DNA of 64,000 nucleotides from Devosia riboflavina (GCF_000743575.1 NZ_JQGC01000003.1:62001-126000), one strand, 5' to 3'. Shown: positions 26,657-35,885, numbered from the stretch's first letter. Made by a program: numbers and translations. The notes: generated from the sequence alone by a model not told the origin.

Positions 26657-26684
26657 GGACGCCCGAGACCCCCACCCACCAAAC

Positions 26685-26767
26685 GTCACCCTCGGGCTTG
26701 ACCCGAGGGCTCTACACTTGTTGCGCCTACTCAAGTTAAGCGTCCTCGGGTCTAGCCCGAGGAAGAC
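26685..26767. repeat. Palindromic repeat, family C
   Basis: GTCACCCTCGGGCTTGACCC opens the unit and a CCTCGGGTCTAGCCCGAGGA-type half closes it. It lies between the convergent aminopeptidase and DUF924 genes. The sister copy is at 28812-28894. Confidence 0.85.
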
Positions 26768-26784
26768 GGCCGGGTGGCGAAAAA

Positions 26785-27330
26785 CTAAAACTTCCGCTCG
26801 GCCTGTTCTTCCATATAGGCCAGCTCTTCCTTGGTGCTCTCGCGCCCAAGCGGCGGATTGCGGAAGGGGAAGCGACCGAAGCGGTCGACCGTTTCGCGGT
26901 GAGCCACGGCATATTTGAGCTGATCCTCATCGCCCAGCGCCTCATAGAGCCGCACCGAGGCTGACTGAATGGCCGCCGATTCCGCGTGCATGAAGGGCAA
27001 ATAAATAAAACCCCGCCGCGGCTGCTCGAATTTCATATCGAGCCCCTGCCCCACCATTTCCTGCGCCAGCACCAAAGCCATCTTGTCCTGCGCGAAGGCG
27101 ATGGGCGAATTGCGGAAGAGCTGGCGCGAAAACTGGTCGAGCACGATGATCTCGGCGAGCCGCCCGGAAGGCTTGGCCCGCCATTCCCAAGCCTCGCCCT
27201 TCGCGACATGGGCATGGGTCTGGCCGAAGACTTCGGCGATCTTGGCGTCGAATTCGGCCTTGCCGGCAAACCAGTCTTCCGGTCCGTGCTCGACGAACCA
27301 GAAATTCAGAACGTCATCTGCAGTGCGCAT
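26785..27330 (-). CDS. DUF924 family protein
   Basis: A 181-residue soluble, alpha-helical protein. The family marks are clear: DDVLNFWFVEHGPEDWF at the start, LAEIIVLDQFSRQLFR in the middle, then FIYLPFMHAES and YAVAHRETVDRFGRFPFRN. These proteins have a TPR-like fold and no known activity. The ATG has GGGGGAAGAC just upstream. It probably shares its transcript with the VOC gene 45 bp upstream on the same strand. Confidence 0.92.
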   Translation of the reverse strand: MRTADDVLNFWFVEHGPEDWFAGKAEFDAKIAEVFGQTHAHVAKGEAWEWRAKPSGRLAEIIVLDQFSRQLFRNSPIAFAQDKMALVLAQEMVGQGLDMKFEQPRRGFIYLPFMHAESAAIQSASVRLYEALGDEDQLKYAVAHRETVDRFGRFPFRNPPLGRESTKEELAYMEEQAERKF

Positions 27331-27375
27331 GTCTTCCCCCTTGCCCAGCTTGAAGCAAAACGCAGCAGAATGGCT

Positions 27376-28299
27376 TTAGTTTGCCAGTTCCACGCGAATG
27401 CGGTTGCCGAAGGGATCCTGCGTTTCGACGCCCTTGTCCAGCCGCTCGATCGGCGCACCCGCCTTTTCTAGCCGGCTGATGACAGCATCAAAGTGCTCGG
27501 CCCCGGGCACGACAATGGTGAACCAGCGCAGGCCCGACGACCCCGCCGGCGGCAGCGCCGCATTGGGCCCCGACCAGATATTGAAGGCGACCGTATGCGG
27601 CATGTAGTCGAGCCCGACATCGCCCATCCCGAAGGAATTGATCAGCAGAAACCCGGCGAAGCCGATGACATCGCGATAAAAATCCATGGCCATGTGCAGG
27701 TCATTCACATGCACATGGATATGCCCAATGCGCGTCCCCGGCGGCATGCGCGTGGCCAGAACCGGCGCGGGTCCGAGTTCACCAAGCAGGCCATCGAGAT
27801 CAATCGGCTCGCGCCCCGAATGCGGCTTGCCGTCCGCCGTCAGCGCATAGGTTTCGCCCTTTTCCGGATCGCCCAGCGATCCGCGCCACGGCGTTTCAAA
27901 AGTGATCTCGATGCCATTGCCGTCAAAATCCCAGAGATAGATGGCCTCGCTGACGAGGTGATCGGTCGGCGAAATTCGCACATTGCGCTGCAGCGCCCGC
28001 ACCGCCATCTGCGCTAGGTCCACCCGCGCCGGCACATGCACGGCGACATGATAGAGCCCGATGCTGCGCGGCACGGCGGGGCGCACGGCCCCGGTCTCGA
28101 GTACGATCAGCACCTTGCCGCCCGCGCCAAGCTCAAGGAGATTCCCCCTCTCGGCGATCAGCTCGAGCCCAACCACATCCTGCCAGATGGCGAGGGCACG
28201 GGCGCGATCGGTCACCGCGATGTGGACCGGCCCCAGCGTCGTGCTGAGCGGCAATTGCGGTTTGGATTTCACCACTGTCTGAACGGATGTGTCGATCAT
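27376..28299 (-). CDS. VOC family (catechol-2,3-dioxygenase-like) protein
   Basis: A 307-residue protein with two vicinal-oxygen-chelate modules, about residues 20-140 and 185-305. Possible metal ligands are H26 (GPVHIAV), H83 (YHVAVHV) and E131 (GNGIEITFE) in the first, and the HIHVHVND segment in the second. The size and the ATRMPPGTRIGHIHVHV joint match CatE-type extradiol dioxygenases. The real substrate is unknown; no aromatic-degradation genes surround it. The ATG follows GGGAGG. Confidence 0.85.
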   Translation of the reverse strand: MIDTSVQTVVKSKPQLPLSTTLGPVHIAVTDRARALAIWQDVVGLELIAERGNLLELGAGGKVLIVLETGAVRPAVPRSIGLYHVAVHVPARVDLAQMAVRALQRNVRISPTDHLVSEAIYLWDFDGNGIEITFETPWRGSLGDPEKGETYALTADGKPHSGREPIDLDGLLGELGPAPVLATRMPPGTRIGHIHVHVNDLHMAMDFYRDVIGFAGFLLINSFGMGDVGLDYMPHTVAFNIWSGPNAALPPAGSSGLRWFTIVVPGAEHFDAVISRLEKAGAPIERLDKGVETQDPFGNRIRVELAN

Positions 28300-28469
28300 G
28301 CCGACCTCCCAAAGGGGCTAAACTTGAATTGACCTCAATCTAGGCCCGCAGCATCGCGACTTCTATGGAAGCCACGGCGAAGGCTTCGTTCGCCCAAACC
28401 GCCCCAATCAGCGATCTTCCTGATGTCGCCAAACCATGCTTTGATCGCCGCCAGCAGAGGAGGGTTGCA

Positions 28470-28793
28470 ATGCTCAGAGGGTTTGCCGTGACGCTGGCCA
28501 TGCTCGCCAGCATGTCGAGTGCATTTGCCAATTGCTATGAAATGATCGGCTGCGACGACAGCGACTATTTCCAGCGCTCGGACCTCAGGCAATTGTCCTG
28601 CCAGTCGCTCTGGGAAGTACGCAACTGGATCTACAAGCAAAACGGCTATTGTTTTTCCACGCAGCGCGCCAAGAACGCCTTCGGCAATGACGGCTGCTGG
28701 ATCACCAATCAGGCCCAGGTAAAACTCAACGCCGTGGAGCGGGAGAACGTGGCAACTATTGCATCCGTGGAGAAATCGCGCGGCTGCAACTAG
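28470..28793 (+). CDS. Small secreted YARHG-domain protein
   Basis: A 107-residue precursor with a clear signal peptide (MLRGFAVTLAMLASMSSAFA, cleavage before NC). The mature part has LRQLSCQSLWEVRNWIYKQN followed by GYCFSTQRAKNAFGNDGCW, which fits the YARHG domain, an extracellular module of unknown role. Six cysteines in the mature part suggest disulfides in the periplasm. The ATG lies seven bases behind GGAGG; a longer upstream frame is not needed. It stands alone. Confidence 0.8.
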   Translation: MLRGFAVTLAMLASMSSAFANCYEMIGCDDSDYFQRSDLRQLSCQSLWEVRNWIYKQNGYCFSTQRAKNAFGNDGCWITNQAQVKLNAVERENVATIASVEKSRGCN

Positions 28794-28811
28794 GCTTCCC
28801 CGCTACAGGCC

Positions 28812-28894
28812 GTCACCCTCGGGCTTGACCCGAGGGCCCTGCACTTGCTGGCAAAACTTGGGTGAAACGTCCTCGGGTCAGGCCCGAGGATGAC
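28812..28894. repeat. Palindromic repeat, family C
   Basis: The same plan as the 26685 copy: GTCACCCTCGGGCTTGACCC at one end and CCCGAGGATGAC at the other. It lies between the convergent YARHG and ptsH genes. Confidence 0.85.
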
Positions 28895-28905
28895 GGTCAG
28901 TGGGC

Positions 28906-29199
28906 TCAAACGCCCTCATTGTCCTCGTCGAAACCATTGTTGACGAGCTCGACAATGGCTTCCAGCGCCTCGCGGGCCTGCTTACCCGTCGCCTGCACCA
29001 AAATGGTCGAGCCCGGCCCGGCGCCGAGCATCATCAGGCCCATGATGGAATTGCCGTTGACCGACTGGCCGTCCTTGATGACGTGCAGCGATGCATCAAA
29101 ACATTCCGCCGTGCGCACGAAGCGCGCCGATGCGCGCGCGTGCAGACCCTTGCGGTTGACGATGGTCAATTGCTGGGCGACGGCACGATCTCCATCCAT
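28906..29199 (-). CDS. ptsH: HPr phosphocarrier of the PTS-Ntr regulatory system
   Basis: A 97-residue phosphocarrier. The active histidine H20 lies in RKGLHARASARF, and the regulatory serine S51 in NGNSIMGLMML is the site for HPr kinase. No sugar permease is near, and alphaproteobacterial HPr of this type works in a regulatory phosphorelay. The ATG at 29199 lies one base past the EIIA stop, so the two genes are translationally linked. The C-terminus is acidic (DEDNEGV). Confidence 0.95.
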   Translation of the reverse strand: MDGDRAVAQQLTIVNRKGLHARASARFVRTAECFDASLHVIKDGQSVNGNSIMGLMMLGAGPGSTILVQATGKQAREALEAIVELVNNGFDEDNEGV

Positions 29200-29200
29200 T

Positions 29201-29605
29201 TCAGGATGCTCCACCAAGGATGGAATTGGCGACCGTAATATACTTGCGGCCCGCTTCCTGCGCGAGAGCCACCGCATCGGCCAGAGCAAGATCGCCGCGC
29301 ACGCGCCCAAGCTTGACCAGCATGGGCAGGTTGACGCCCGCGATCACTTCGACATTGCGGTTCTGCATCACTGAAATCGCCAGGTTCGACGGCGTGCCGC
29401 CGAACATATCGGTGAGAATGATCACGCCATCGCCACTATCGGCGCGGTCGATCGCGGCCAAAATGTCCTCGCGCCGGGTTTCGGCGTTGTCTTCCGGACC
29501 GATGGCGATGGTCTCACACTGTTCCTGGGGTCCAACAACATGTTCGAGCGCCAGCTTGAACTCATCCGCCAGCGCGCCATGCGTCACCAGAACCAACCCG
29601 ATCAT
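29201..29605 (-). CDS. manX: PTS EIIA component, mannose type (regulatory)
   Basis: A 134-residue EIIA-Man family protein that takes phosphate from HPr at H9 (LVLVTHGALADEF). Further family marks are IILTDMFGGTPSNLA and VIAGVNLPMLVKL. It lacks the IIB, IIC and IID partners, as in the rhizobial hprK-manX-ptsH sets, where it serves as an end point of a regulatory relay. GGGGAGAATAC precedes the ATG. Confidence 0.92.
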   Translation of the reverse strand: MIGLVLVTHGALADEFKLALEHVVGPQEQCETIAIGPEDNAETRREDILAAIDRADSGDGVIILTDMFGGTPSNLAISVMQNRNVEVIAGVNLPMLVKLGRVRGDLALADAVALAQEAGRKYITVANSILGGAS

Positions 29606-29747
29606 GTATTCTCCCCAGACGATGGCTGCGTCTTAATCACGGCGCAGCCCCATCCCAGTCCAATAAGCCCCCGCTCCCTGCCTCGGGTGCATTTGGGAGC
29701 GGGCGCCAGTCTTGCCCCCGATGACACTGGTTGCAAGCGATAAATTG

Positions 29748-30215
29748 TCACCCTCCAGAGGGTATAGCGATTGCGCGCAGCGCCTCTTCGATCAAGAGGC
29801 GCTGGTGTTCGATTCCAATCACACCCGCCTGCGGCACCGGGCAACGGGCGATTTCAAGGCCCAAAAGCCTGACTTTGAAATCGTTGTTCTCGGGCATGCG
29901 TTCAAGGGCCGGCACGAGATCGACCACCAGATCGAGCCTTTTGCCACTTTGATAGGGCCGGCTGACAATGCCGTGACCGCGCAGTTCGATGAGCCCGGCA
30001 ATGGTGGAAGGGGTGTGGAGCAGGATGGTTTTGCCATCGTGCTCAATGTCCACTCGATCATCGGAGACGAGTGCGGCATCGCGGTTGCGAGAGGCAAAGA
30101 CATCGAGAAGATAGAGCGCCAGCAGCGATTTTCCGGAGCCGGAGGAGCCACGGATGAGGATACCCTTGCCGTCGAGCAATATCGCGGTTGCGTGGATGTT
30201 TTCTCGGGAGGTCAT
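29748..30215 (-). CDS. hprK: HPr kinase/phosphorylase, short alphaproteobacterial form
   Basis: A 155-residue protein with only the catalytic domain, as is usual in alphaproteobacteria; the N-terminal domain of the Firmicutes enzyme is absent. Walker A GSSGSGKS is at 23-30, followed by ALVSDDRVDI and an IELRGHGIVSR segment matching the family motif. It phosphorylates the HPr serine. It follows chvG by about 200 bp across repeats and precedes manX, the standard rhizobial order. A weak ribosome site leaves the start slightly open. Confidence 0.92.
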   Translation of the reverse strand: MTSRENIHATAILLDGKGILIRGSSGSGKSLLALYLLDVFASRNRDAALVSDDRVDIEHDGKTILLHTPSTIAGLIELRGHGIVSRPYQSGKRLDLVVDLVPALERMPENNDFKVRLLGLEIARCPVPQAGVIGIEHQRLLIEEALRAIAIPSGG

Positions 30216-30262
30216 CGTTGCTGAACCATTCCTAGCTCTGACTCCTTCACTCCTTCCACGAT

Positions 30263-30326
30263 GTCATTCCCGCGAAAGCGGGAACCCCTGTTTCAAAACG
30301 GAGGTCCCCGCTTTCGCGGGGATGAC
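30263..30326. repeat. Palindromic repeat, family A (chvG-hprK gap)
   Basis: A 64-bp unit from GTCATTCCCGCGAAAGCGGG to CGCGGGGATGAC, nearly identical to the copy inside the siderophore permease at 57236-57301. Confidence 0.88.
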
Positions 30327-30355
30327 ACAGCGAGAAATGGAGAGACCGAGCCAAG

Positions 30356-30397
30356 CGCCTCCCTCCCCCTTGTGGGGAGGGAATGAGGGTGGGGGTA
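30356..30397. repeat. Palindromic repeat, family D (single unit)
   Basis: CTCCCTCCCCCTTGTGGGGA with the GGGTGGGGGTA tail. Double, inverted copies of the unit are at 38252-38360, 58316-58420 and 61524-61632. Confidence 0.85.
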
Positions 30398-30421
30398 GCG
30401 GCAAGCACCAATCCCAAAACC

Positions 30422-32206
30422 CTACCGCCGCGTCTTCGGCAGCGACACAGTAAATAGCGCCCCCGAGCGATCCCTCCGGTTCTGCGCCCTGATCGTGCCC
30501 TTGTGCGCATCGACGATCTGCTTGGAAATCGACAGGCCGAGCCCGGAATGATTGCCAAAGCTCTCGGTCTCCGGCCGGTCGGTGTAGAATCGCTGGAAAA
30601 TCCGGCCGACATCGCCGGTAATCCCCGGCCCCTCGTCCATCACCGTCACGACAATCATGTCGGTCTCGGTAGACACCGTCACCGTCACCGTGCCATCGAC
30701 CGGCGAGAAGGACACGGCATTGTCGATGAGATTGGCCAGCACCTGCGCCAGGCGGCTTTCATGCCCGGTGATGACGGTCGAGCCGCGCCCCAGGCGCTTG
30801 CCCATCACCACATTGACCTGCCGGCCCGCCGCCACATCCTTCTGGATGCCGACCATGGCCTCGGCCAGTTTTTCGACATCGACGAGTTCGGCGCTTTCGC
30901 GCGCCAGTTCCGCATCAAGCCGGCTGGCGCTCGAAATATCGGTAATCAGCCGGTCGAGCCGTTTTACGTCATGCTGGATGATGTCATTGAGCCGCTCCCG
31001 GTCTTCCGGCTTCTTGGCCAGCGGCAGCGTTTCCACCGCCGAGCGCAGGGAGGTCAGCGGGTTCTTCAATTCATGCGCCACGTCGGCCGCAAAGCGCTCG
31101 ATGGCTTCGATGCGATTATAAAGCGCATCGGTCATGCGCCGCAGCGCGCCCGAGAGGTGCCCGATTTCGTCGGGGCGGTCTGTCAGGTCCGGAATTTCCG
31201 CACGCGCATTGCCCGCCGTCTGCACCCGCTCGGCCGCCGCCGACAGGCGCCGCATCGGACCGGCAATGGTGCCGGCGAGCAGCAGCGATAGCGCGATCTG
31301 CACCCCCGCCGCGATCAGTGCAATCCGCAAGATGCTCCAGCGCTCCTGCGCCACCACCGAGTCGATATCGCCCGGCGCCGTCGACAGGAGGATGGCCCCG
31401 ACCACGGCGCGGAGGCGCTGCACCGGCACCGCCACCGAAACGACGAGCTGATTGTGCTCGTCGACGCGCACGAAATCGGCCGGCGCGCCCTGCAGGGCCG
31501 AGGCGACTTCGGGATAGCGCGTGCCCTCGTCCGCCCCATATTCCTGATATTTTGAAAAATTGTCGCCCGGCGCCCAGGCGATGAGCGCATTCCACCAATC
31601 GAGCAGGAAGAAATGCTGGGTCTTGGACGTATCGATCTGCTGCCGGATCACCTCGCCCGCGCGCAGGATATTGTCGCTATCGAGAATGAGCAGACCCTGC
31701 TGGTCATAGATGCGCGCCCGCGTCCGTGTCGGCGTGATCAGGTTCCTGAGCAGCGGGGCGACCCGCTCGGGGCTGATCGGAAATTCCAGCGAGGGATCGA
31801 AATAGGAGAGTGGGGAGACATTGCCCGCCTGCAATTCGATCAGGCGATCGGGATTGACCGAGATGACATCGCTGTCGACGGTCGCCGACGCCGCAATGGC
31901 CGCCGCGATGATTTCGCCCTGCACGCGCAGCGATTGCACGCGCGCATCGATGAGGCCGGCGCGCCACTGGTTGAGGTACAGAATCCCAACCACCAGCACG
32001 AGGAGGCCCGCGAGATTGAGCACGATAATGCGGCGCGTCAGGCTCGAAAAAATGGTGAAATCAACAAAGCGCCGCAGCGCTGTGATTACCTGGCCAAGCG
32101 GTTTTAGCGCCATGCGCCAGCCACGCCTGCTCCCTTTTTGCGCGGGAGCAGGTTCAGCGTCCCGCCCGGGACGCGTTCCCTCGACATGAGGATCGATGCT
32201 GGCCAC
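30422..32206 (-). CDS. chvG: ChvG-type sensor histidine kinase
   Basis: A 594-residue membrane kinase. Membrane segments lie near 52-72 and 290-315, flanking a periplasmic sensor of about 210 residues (FDPSLEFPISPERV, YEQ-like segments). HAMP follows (MRRLSAAAERV), then the phosphorylated His in FAADVAHELKNPLTS near 377, and the ATPase boxes LIDNAVSF, DEGPGI and GLGLSISKQI. In rhizobia and Brucella ChvG senses acid or envelope stress and phosphorylates ChvI. It starts with GTG eight bases past chvI, behind AAGGA. Confidence 0.96.
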   Translation of the reverse strand: MASIDPHVEGTRPGRDAEPAPAQKGSRRGWRMALKPLGQVITALRRFVDFTIFSSLTRRIIVLNLAGLLVLVVGILYLNQWRAGLIDARVQSLRVQGEIIAAAIAASATVDSDVISVNPDRLIELQAGNVSPLSYFDPSLEFPISPERVAPLLRNLITPTRTRARIYDQQGLLILDSDNILRAGEVIRQQIDTSKTQHFFLLDWWNALIAWAPGDNFSKYQEYGADEGTRYPEVASALQGAPADFVRVDEHNQLVVSVAVPVQRLRAVVGAILLSTAPGDIDSVVAQERWSILRIALIAAGVQIALSLLLAGTIAGPMRRLSAAAERVQTAGNARAEIPDLTDRPDEIGHLSGALRRMTDALYNRIEAIERFAADVAHELKNPLTSLRSAVETLPLAKKPEDRERLNDIIQHDVKRLDRLITDISSASRLDAELARESAELVDVEKLAEAMVGIQKDVAAGRQVNVVMGKRLGRGSTVITGHESRLAQVLANLIDNAVSFSPVDGTVTVTVSTETDMIVVTVMDEGPGITGDVGRIFQRFYTDRPETESFGNHSGLGLSISKQIVDAHKGTIRAQNRRDRSGALFTVSLPKTRR

Positions 32207-32214
32207 GAAGTTCC

Positions 32215-32931
32215 TTATTGCTCCTTGAAGCGATAGCCGACGCCATAGAGCGTTTCGATCATTTCAAAGTCGTCGTCGGTCGCCTTGAACTTTTTGCGCA
32301 ACCGCTTGATGTGGCTGTCGATGGTGCGATCATCGACATAGACCTGATCGTCATAGGCCGCATCCATCAGCGCATTTCGCGATTTTACCACGCCGGGACG
32401 CAAAGCGAGCGCCTGGAGGATAAGAAATTCGGTGACGGTCAGCGTCACGCGCTGGCCCTTCCACGTGCAAGTGTGGCGCTCTTCATCCATCACCAGCGAG
32501 CCGCGCTCGATCAGCGCCTTGCCCGGTACGGGTTCACCCGCAGGGCCGGCGGCAGCCGAAGGATCGCGCGGGGCGGAACGGCGGAGGATCGCCTTGACGC
32601 GCTCCACCAGCAGGCGCTGGCTGAACGGCTTGGTGATGAAATCGTCGGCGCCCATTTTCAGGCCAAACAGCTCGTCGATTTCCTCGTCCTTGGAGGTGAG
32701 GAAGATCACCGGCACGTCGGACTTCTGGCGCAGGCGCCGCAGCAGTTCCATGCCGTCCATGCGCGGCATCTTGATATCGAGAATGGCGAGATCGGGCTTG
32801 TCGGTGGTCAAGCCTTCGAGGCCCGAGGCCCCGTCGGTATAGGTCGCCACCTGATAGCCTTCCGCCTCGAGGGTGAGGGAAACGGAGGTAAGAATGTTCC
32901 GGTCGTCGTCCACGAGGGCGATCTTTGGCAT
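32215..32931 (-). CDS. chvI: ChvI-type response regulator
   Basis: A 238-residue OmpR-family regulator. The receiver has the acidic pocket DDD at 8-10, phosphoacceptor D52 ([13 protein letters not shown]) and lysine in FITKPFS. An Ala/Pro-rich linker leads to the winged-helix domain ([39 protein letters not shown]). It is partner of the downstream chvG. pckA is divergent, the arrangement seen in Agrobacterium, Sinorhizobium and Brucella. The start is the ATG at [10 protein letters not shown] behind AAAGGCAG. Confidence 0.97.
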   Translation of the reverse strand: MPKIALVDDDRNILTSVSLTLEAEGYQVATYTDGASGLEGLTTDKPDLAILDIKMPRMDGMELLRRLRQKSDVPVIFLTSKDEEIDELFGLKMGADDFITKPFSQRLLVERVKAILRRSAPRDPSAAAGPAGEPVPGKALIERGSLVMDEERHTCTWKGQRVTLTVTEFLILQALALRPGVVKSRNALMDAAYDDQVYVDDRTIDSHIKRLRKKFKATDDDFEMIETLYGVGYRFKEQ

Positions 32932-33171
32932 ATTCTGCCTTTCTATTTGCGACGCTTGCACCTTGCAGGACCAAAGGCCCCTTCAAGCGACGTTGCAGGC
33001 GACAATTACGCGTTAAATAAGGCGGGGCCAAGCCTCTAGCCAGTCCCTCACCCCCTACGAAATACCTGCGACTTCCGTCTTAAGACCGATTTCGGGATGG
33101 TTGGCGGGGGATCGGCCCGCCTATTTTTCTCTCCACCTGCTGCCCCGCGCGGCGCCCGATGGAGACGAAAA

Positions 33172-34764
33172 ATGAGTGATTTGGACCACAACACCCTGCG
33201 CCGGGCTATCGCCGAAGCCGCACTATCACTCAGTGCAAACGCCATTGCCCCCCAACTGGTTGCCGATGCCCTCGCCTATGGTGGCGCCAAACTCACCACC
33301 CATGGCGCCCTTTCGGTCGAAACCGGCGCCTTCACCGGCCGCTCGCCCAAGGACAAGTTCGTGGTTCGCGATGGCCTGACCGAGGAAAAAGTCTGGTGGG
33401 ACAATTCGGGCGCTCTTACGCCCGCCCAGTTCGACCTGCTCCTCAGCGACATCAAGGCGCACCTTGCAGGCCAGGATCTCTACCAGCAGGACCTCCTCGC
33501 CGGGGCCGATCCGCGCCACCAATATGGCGTCACCGTCCTTACCCCCAGCGCCTGGCACGCCCTCTTCATCCGCAATCTGCTCATTCGCCCGGGTGAAGGC
33601 ATTGCCACTTCGGATGCGGCCACGCCCGTGACCATCATCCACGCGCCGCTGTTCACCGCCGACCCGGCCCGCCATGGCACGCGCACCGAAACCGTCATTG
33701 CGCTCGACATGAGCCGCAACGTGGTTCTCATCGGCGGCACGAGCTATGCCGGCGAAATCAAGAAGAGCGTTTTTTCGCTGTTCAATTTCCACGCGCCGGC
33801 GGACGACGTGCTGCCCATGCACTGCTCGGCCAATCTCGGGCCGGATGGAGAAGCCGCGCTCTTCTTCGGCCTTTCGGGTACTGGCAAGACGACGCTGTCC
33901 AATGATCCCGCCCGGCCGCTAATCGGGGACGACGAACATGGCTGGAGCAAAGACGGCGTCTTCAACCTCGAAGGCGGTTGCTACGCCAAGACGGTGAAGC
34001 TCAGCGCGTCGGCCGAGCCCGAAATCTTTACCGCCACCCGCACCTTTGGTACGGTGCTCGAAAACGTCGTGCTCGATGCTAACAGTGTGCCAGCATTTGA
34101 CGACGTATCCCTCACCGAAAACACGCGCGCGGCCTACCCGCTCGACGTGCTGCCCTCGCTTGCCCCCGGCAGCGTCGGCGGCACGCCAAAAACCGTCGTC
34201 TTCCTCACGGCAGACGCTTTCGGCGTCCTCCCGCCGCTTGCAAAGCTCACGCCCGAACAGGCCGTCTACCATTTCCTTTCGGGCTACACCGCCAAGGTTG
34301 CCGGCACCGAACGCGGCGTCACCGAACCGCAGGCGACCTTCTCGGCCTGCTTCGGCGCCCCGTTCATGCCGCTGCACCCGACGGTCTACGGCGACATGCT
34401 GGCCGAGCGCCTGCGTTCGAGCGGCGCCCAGGCGTGGCTCCTCAATACCGGCTGGATCGGCGGCGCCTATGGGGTTGGAAAACGCATTGATATCGCCTCC
34501 ACTCGCCGCCTCCTGACCGCGGCGCTCGACGGCACGCTCGACACTGCCCCGACCCGCGTCGATCCGCTCTTCGGCTTCGCCGTTCCCACTGATGTCGCCG
34601 GTGTCGACCCACGCCTCCTCGACCCGCGCCAGTGCTGGGCCGATACCGACGCCTATGACGTCCAGGCACTCAAGCTCGTCGATCTATTCCGCAATAATTT
34701 CAAGAAGTTCGGCCCCGATGCCGATGCGGAAGCCGGCCCGCAATTATTGCAGGCAGCCGAATAA
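33172..34764 (+). CDS. pckA: Phosphoenolpyruvate carboxykinase (ATP)
   Basis: First committed step of gluconeogenesis: oxaloacetate plus ATP gives phosphoenolpyruvate and CO2. The 530-residue protein shows SPKDKFVV near the start, the PEPCK-specific nucleotide loop [11 protein letters not shown] near 233-243, the metal-binding [10 protein letters not shown] and the [11 protein letters not shown] region near the end. A ribosome site GGAGACGAAAA precedes the ATG at 33172; the longer frame is not needed. It is divergent from chvI, and linkage to PTS-Ntr and ChvG/ChvI is conserved in rhizobia. Confidence 0.97.
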   Translation: MSDLDHNTLRRAIAEAALSLSANAIAPQLVADALAYGGAKLTTHGALSVETGAFTGRSPKDKFVVRDGLTEEKVWWDNSGALTPAQFDLLLSDIKAHLAGQDLYQQDLLAGADPRHQYGVTVLTPSAWHALFIRNLLIRPGEGIATSDAATPVTIIHAPLFTADPARHGTRTETVIALDMSRNVVLIGGTSYAGEIKKSVFSLFNFHAPADDVLPMHCSANLGPDGEAALFFGLSGTGKTTLSNDPARPLIGDDEHGWSKDGVFNLEGGCYAKTVKLSASAEPEIFTATRTFGTVLENVVLDANSVPAFDDVSLTENTRAAYPLDVLPSLAPGSVGGTPKTVVFLTADAFGVLPPLAKLTPEQAVYHFLSGYTAKVAGTERGVTEPQATFSACFGAPFMPLHPTVYGDMLAERLRSSGAQAWLLNTGWIGGAYGVGKRIDIASTRRLLTAALDGTLDTAPTRVDPLFGFAVPTDVAGVDPRLLDPRQCWADTDAYDVQALKLVDLFRNNFKKFGPDADAEAGPQLLQAAE

Positions 34765-34766
34765 AC

Positions 34767-34790
34767 AAAGGGCGCCACTGGCGCCCTTTT
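34767..34790 (+). terminator. Intrinsic terminator of pckA
   Basis: AAAGGGCGCC (34767-34776) and GGCGCCCTTTT (34780-34790) pair around ACT. It lies two bases past the pckA stop and may also serve the convergent cell-wall hydrolase gene. Confidence 0.9.
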
Positions 34791-34811
34791 CGTTTCCCGA
34801 TCGGGAAGAAC

Positions 34812-35717
34812 TCAGTTCGGCGAATAGAAGATGTGCGCCCCGACTTCGGCCACGCGGCTATAGGTATAGGACCAGGACGGGCGGACATTGGTCGTGTGAT
34901 AGAACAGCGCCGAATCCGGAATGGCACCGATTTCTGCGCCGGTCGCATATTCGGCATAGACGTCCTTGGCGAGCGCCACGGAGCGGGCCCAGGCCTGACG
35001 TTCGCCGGGTGCATCGCCGCGGCCATCACAGGCAAAGGTGAACTGGCAGCGGTAGCGGCCATTATTGGCGCCCTGGTAGATCACGCCGCAGAGCGAGGAC
35101 GGATACTTGTCCGAGCGGGCGCGGTTGACGATGACATTGGCAACCGCGAGCTGGCCGGCAGCGCTTTCGCCGCGCGCTTCGTGATAGATGGCCTGGGCAA
35201 GGCAATCGCGCTCGGCATTGGCGACTTCGGCGCGCTTGGCGGTCGGCTGATAGCCGCTGGCCACATAGGCGGCGAGCAGGTCCGGCGTCACGGTCGGCTG
35301 ATGCGTCGGCGCGGCGGGCTTCATGAAACTGTCGATGGCCGAAAGGGCCGTATTACCACCATCGAGCGAACCGCGGGCGATATAGCCCATCAGCATTTCG
35401 GTCGAGAGCGGGGGCTGCACGCCACCCTCGGTCACGTCCACGGCGCGCAACTGCTGCTGGCGCGCGACATAATTGGAAAGGAGCGCATCGGTCAGCTTCT
35501 GCTGGCCCGGAGCCAGCGGCACCATGGTGGCGCCGAGAGCGGGCTGGGCGCGGACCTGAGCGATGGGTGCCGGAATTTCGAGCGGCAGGACGAGGTCGGT
35601 TTCGTTGGCATGGACCATGAGGGGCGAGGCGATCACGCCAACGACGAATGCCGTCGCGGCGAGTGCAGCCACTTTGAAAGCGGCGCGCGAGAACTTATGC
35701 CCCCAGCGTGAAGTCAA
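34812..35717 (-). CDS. SleB/CwlJ-type cell-wall hydrolase
   Basis: A roughly 300-residue envelope protein. A membrane or signal segment (FKVAALAATAFVVGVIASPL) leads to a periplasmic region of about 130 residues. The C-terminal Hydrolase_2 domain follows, with CLAQAIYHEARGES (catalytic Glu), VANVIVNRARSDKYPSSLCG, CQFTFACDG and DSALFYHTTNVRPSW. It should cut peptidoglycan. No ATG starts the frame before the membrane segment; I give the TTG at 35717, but GTG at 35804 and TTG at 35813 are possible. A nine-codon ATG frame with a strong ribosome site (GGAGGTAACGG) ends on this TTG and may couple translation. CtrA-type sites lie upstream. Confidence 0.85.
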   Translation of the reverse strand: MTSRWGHKFSRAAFKVAALAATAFVVGVIASPLMVHANETDLVLPLEIPAPIAQVRAQPALGATMVPLAPGQQKLTDALLSNYVARQQQLRAVDVTEGGVQPPLSTEMLMGYIARGSLDGGNTALSAIDSFMKPAAPTHQPTVTPDLLAAYVASGYQPTAKRAEVANAERDCLAQAIYHEARGESAAGQLAVANVIVNRARSDKYPSSLCGVIYQGANNGRYRCQFTFACDGRGDAPGERQAWARSVALAKDVYAEYATGAEIGAIPDSALFYHTTNVRPSWSYTYSRVAEVGAHIFYSPN

Positions 35718-35849
35718 TGCCCCGTCCTTGCCCCTGAGCCCATCCGTTACCTCCGGCGGGCCTTCTGGTTGGATCGCATTCGCAATCCGTGTTTGCGGGG
35801 GCACCCTAGCCAAGCCCGCAGAGAGATGGAAGCCAAAATTTACGGCTGG

Positions 35850-35885
35850 TTAACCATGCGCCTTAGCTTCTTAAAACACGGTTAA
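35850..35885 (-). promoter_or_regulatory. CtrA-type binding sites upstream of the cell-wall hydrolase
   Basis: TTAA-AACACGG-TTAA (35871-35885) is a perfect CtrA full site (TTAA-N7-TTAA). TTAACCAT (35850-35857) is a CtrA-type half-site beside it. They lie 35-170 bp upstream of the possible starts. The remainder of the gap up to 36082 holds a GATTC (GANTC) at about 35990 and small hairpins but no gene. Confidence 0.6.

Noticed and set aside
29748-30215. Truncated HPr kinase pseudogene
   Set aside because: The short, single-domain form is normal for alphaproteobacterial HprK, and the Walker motif is intact.
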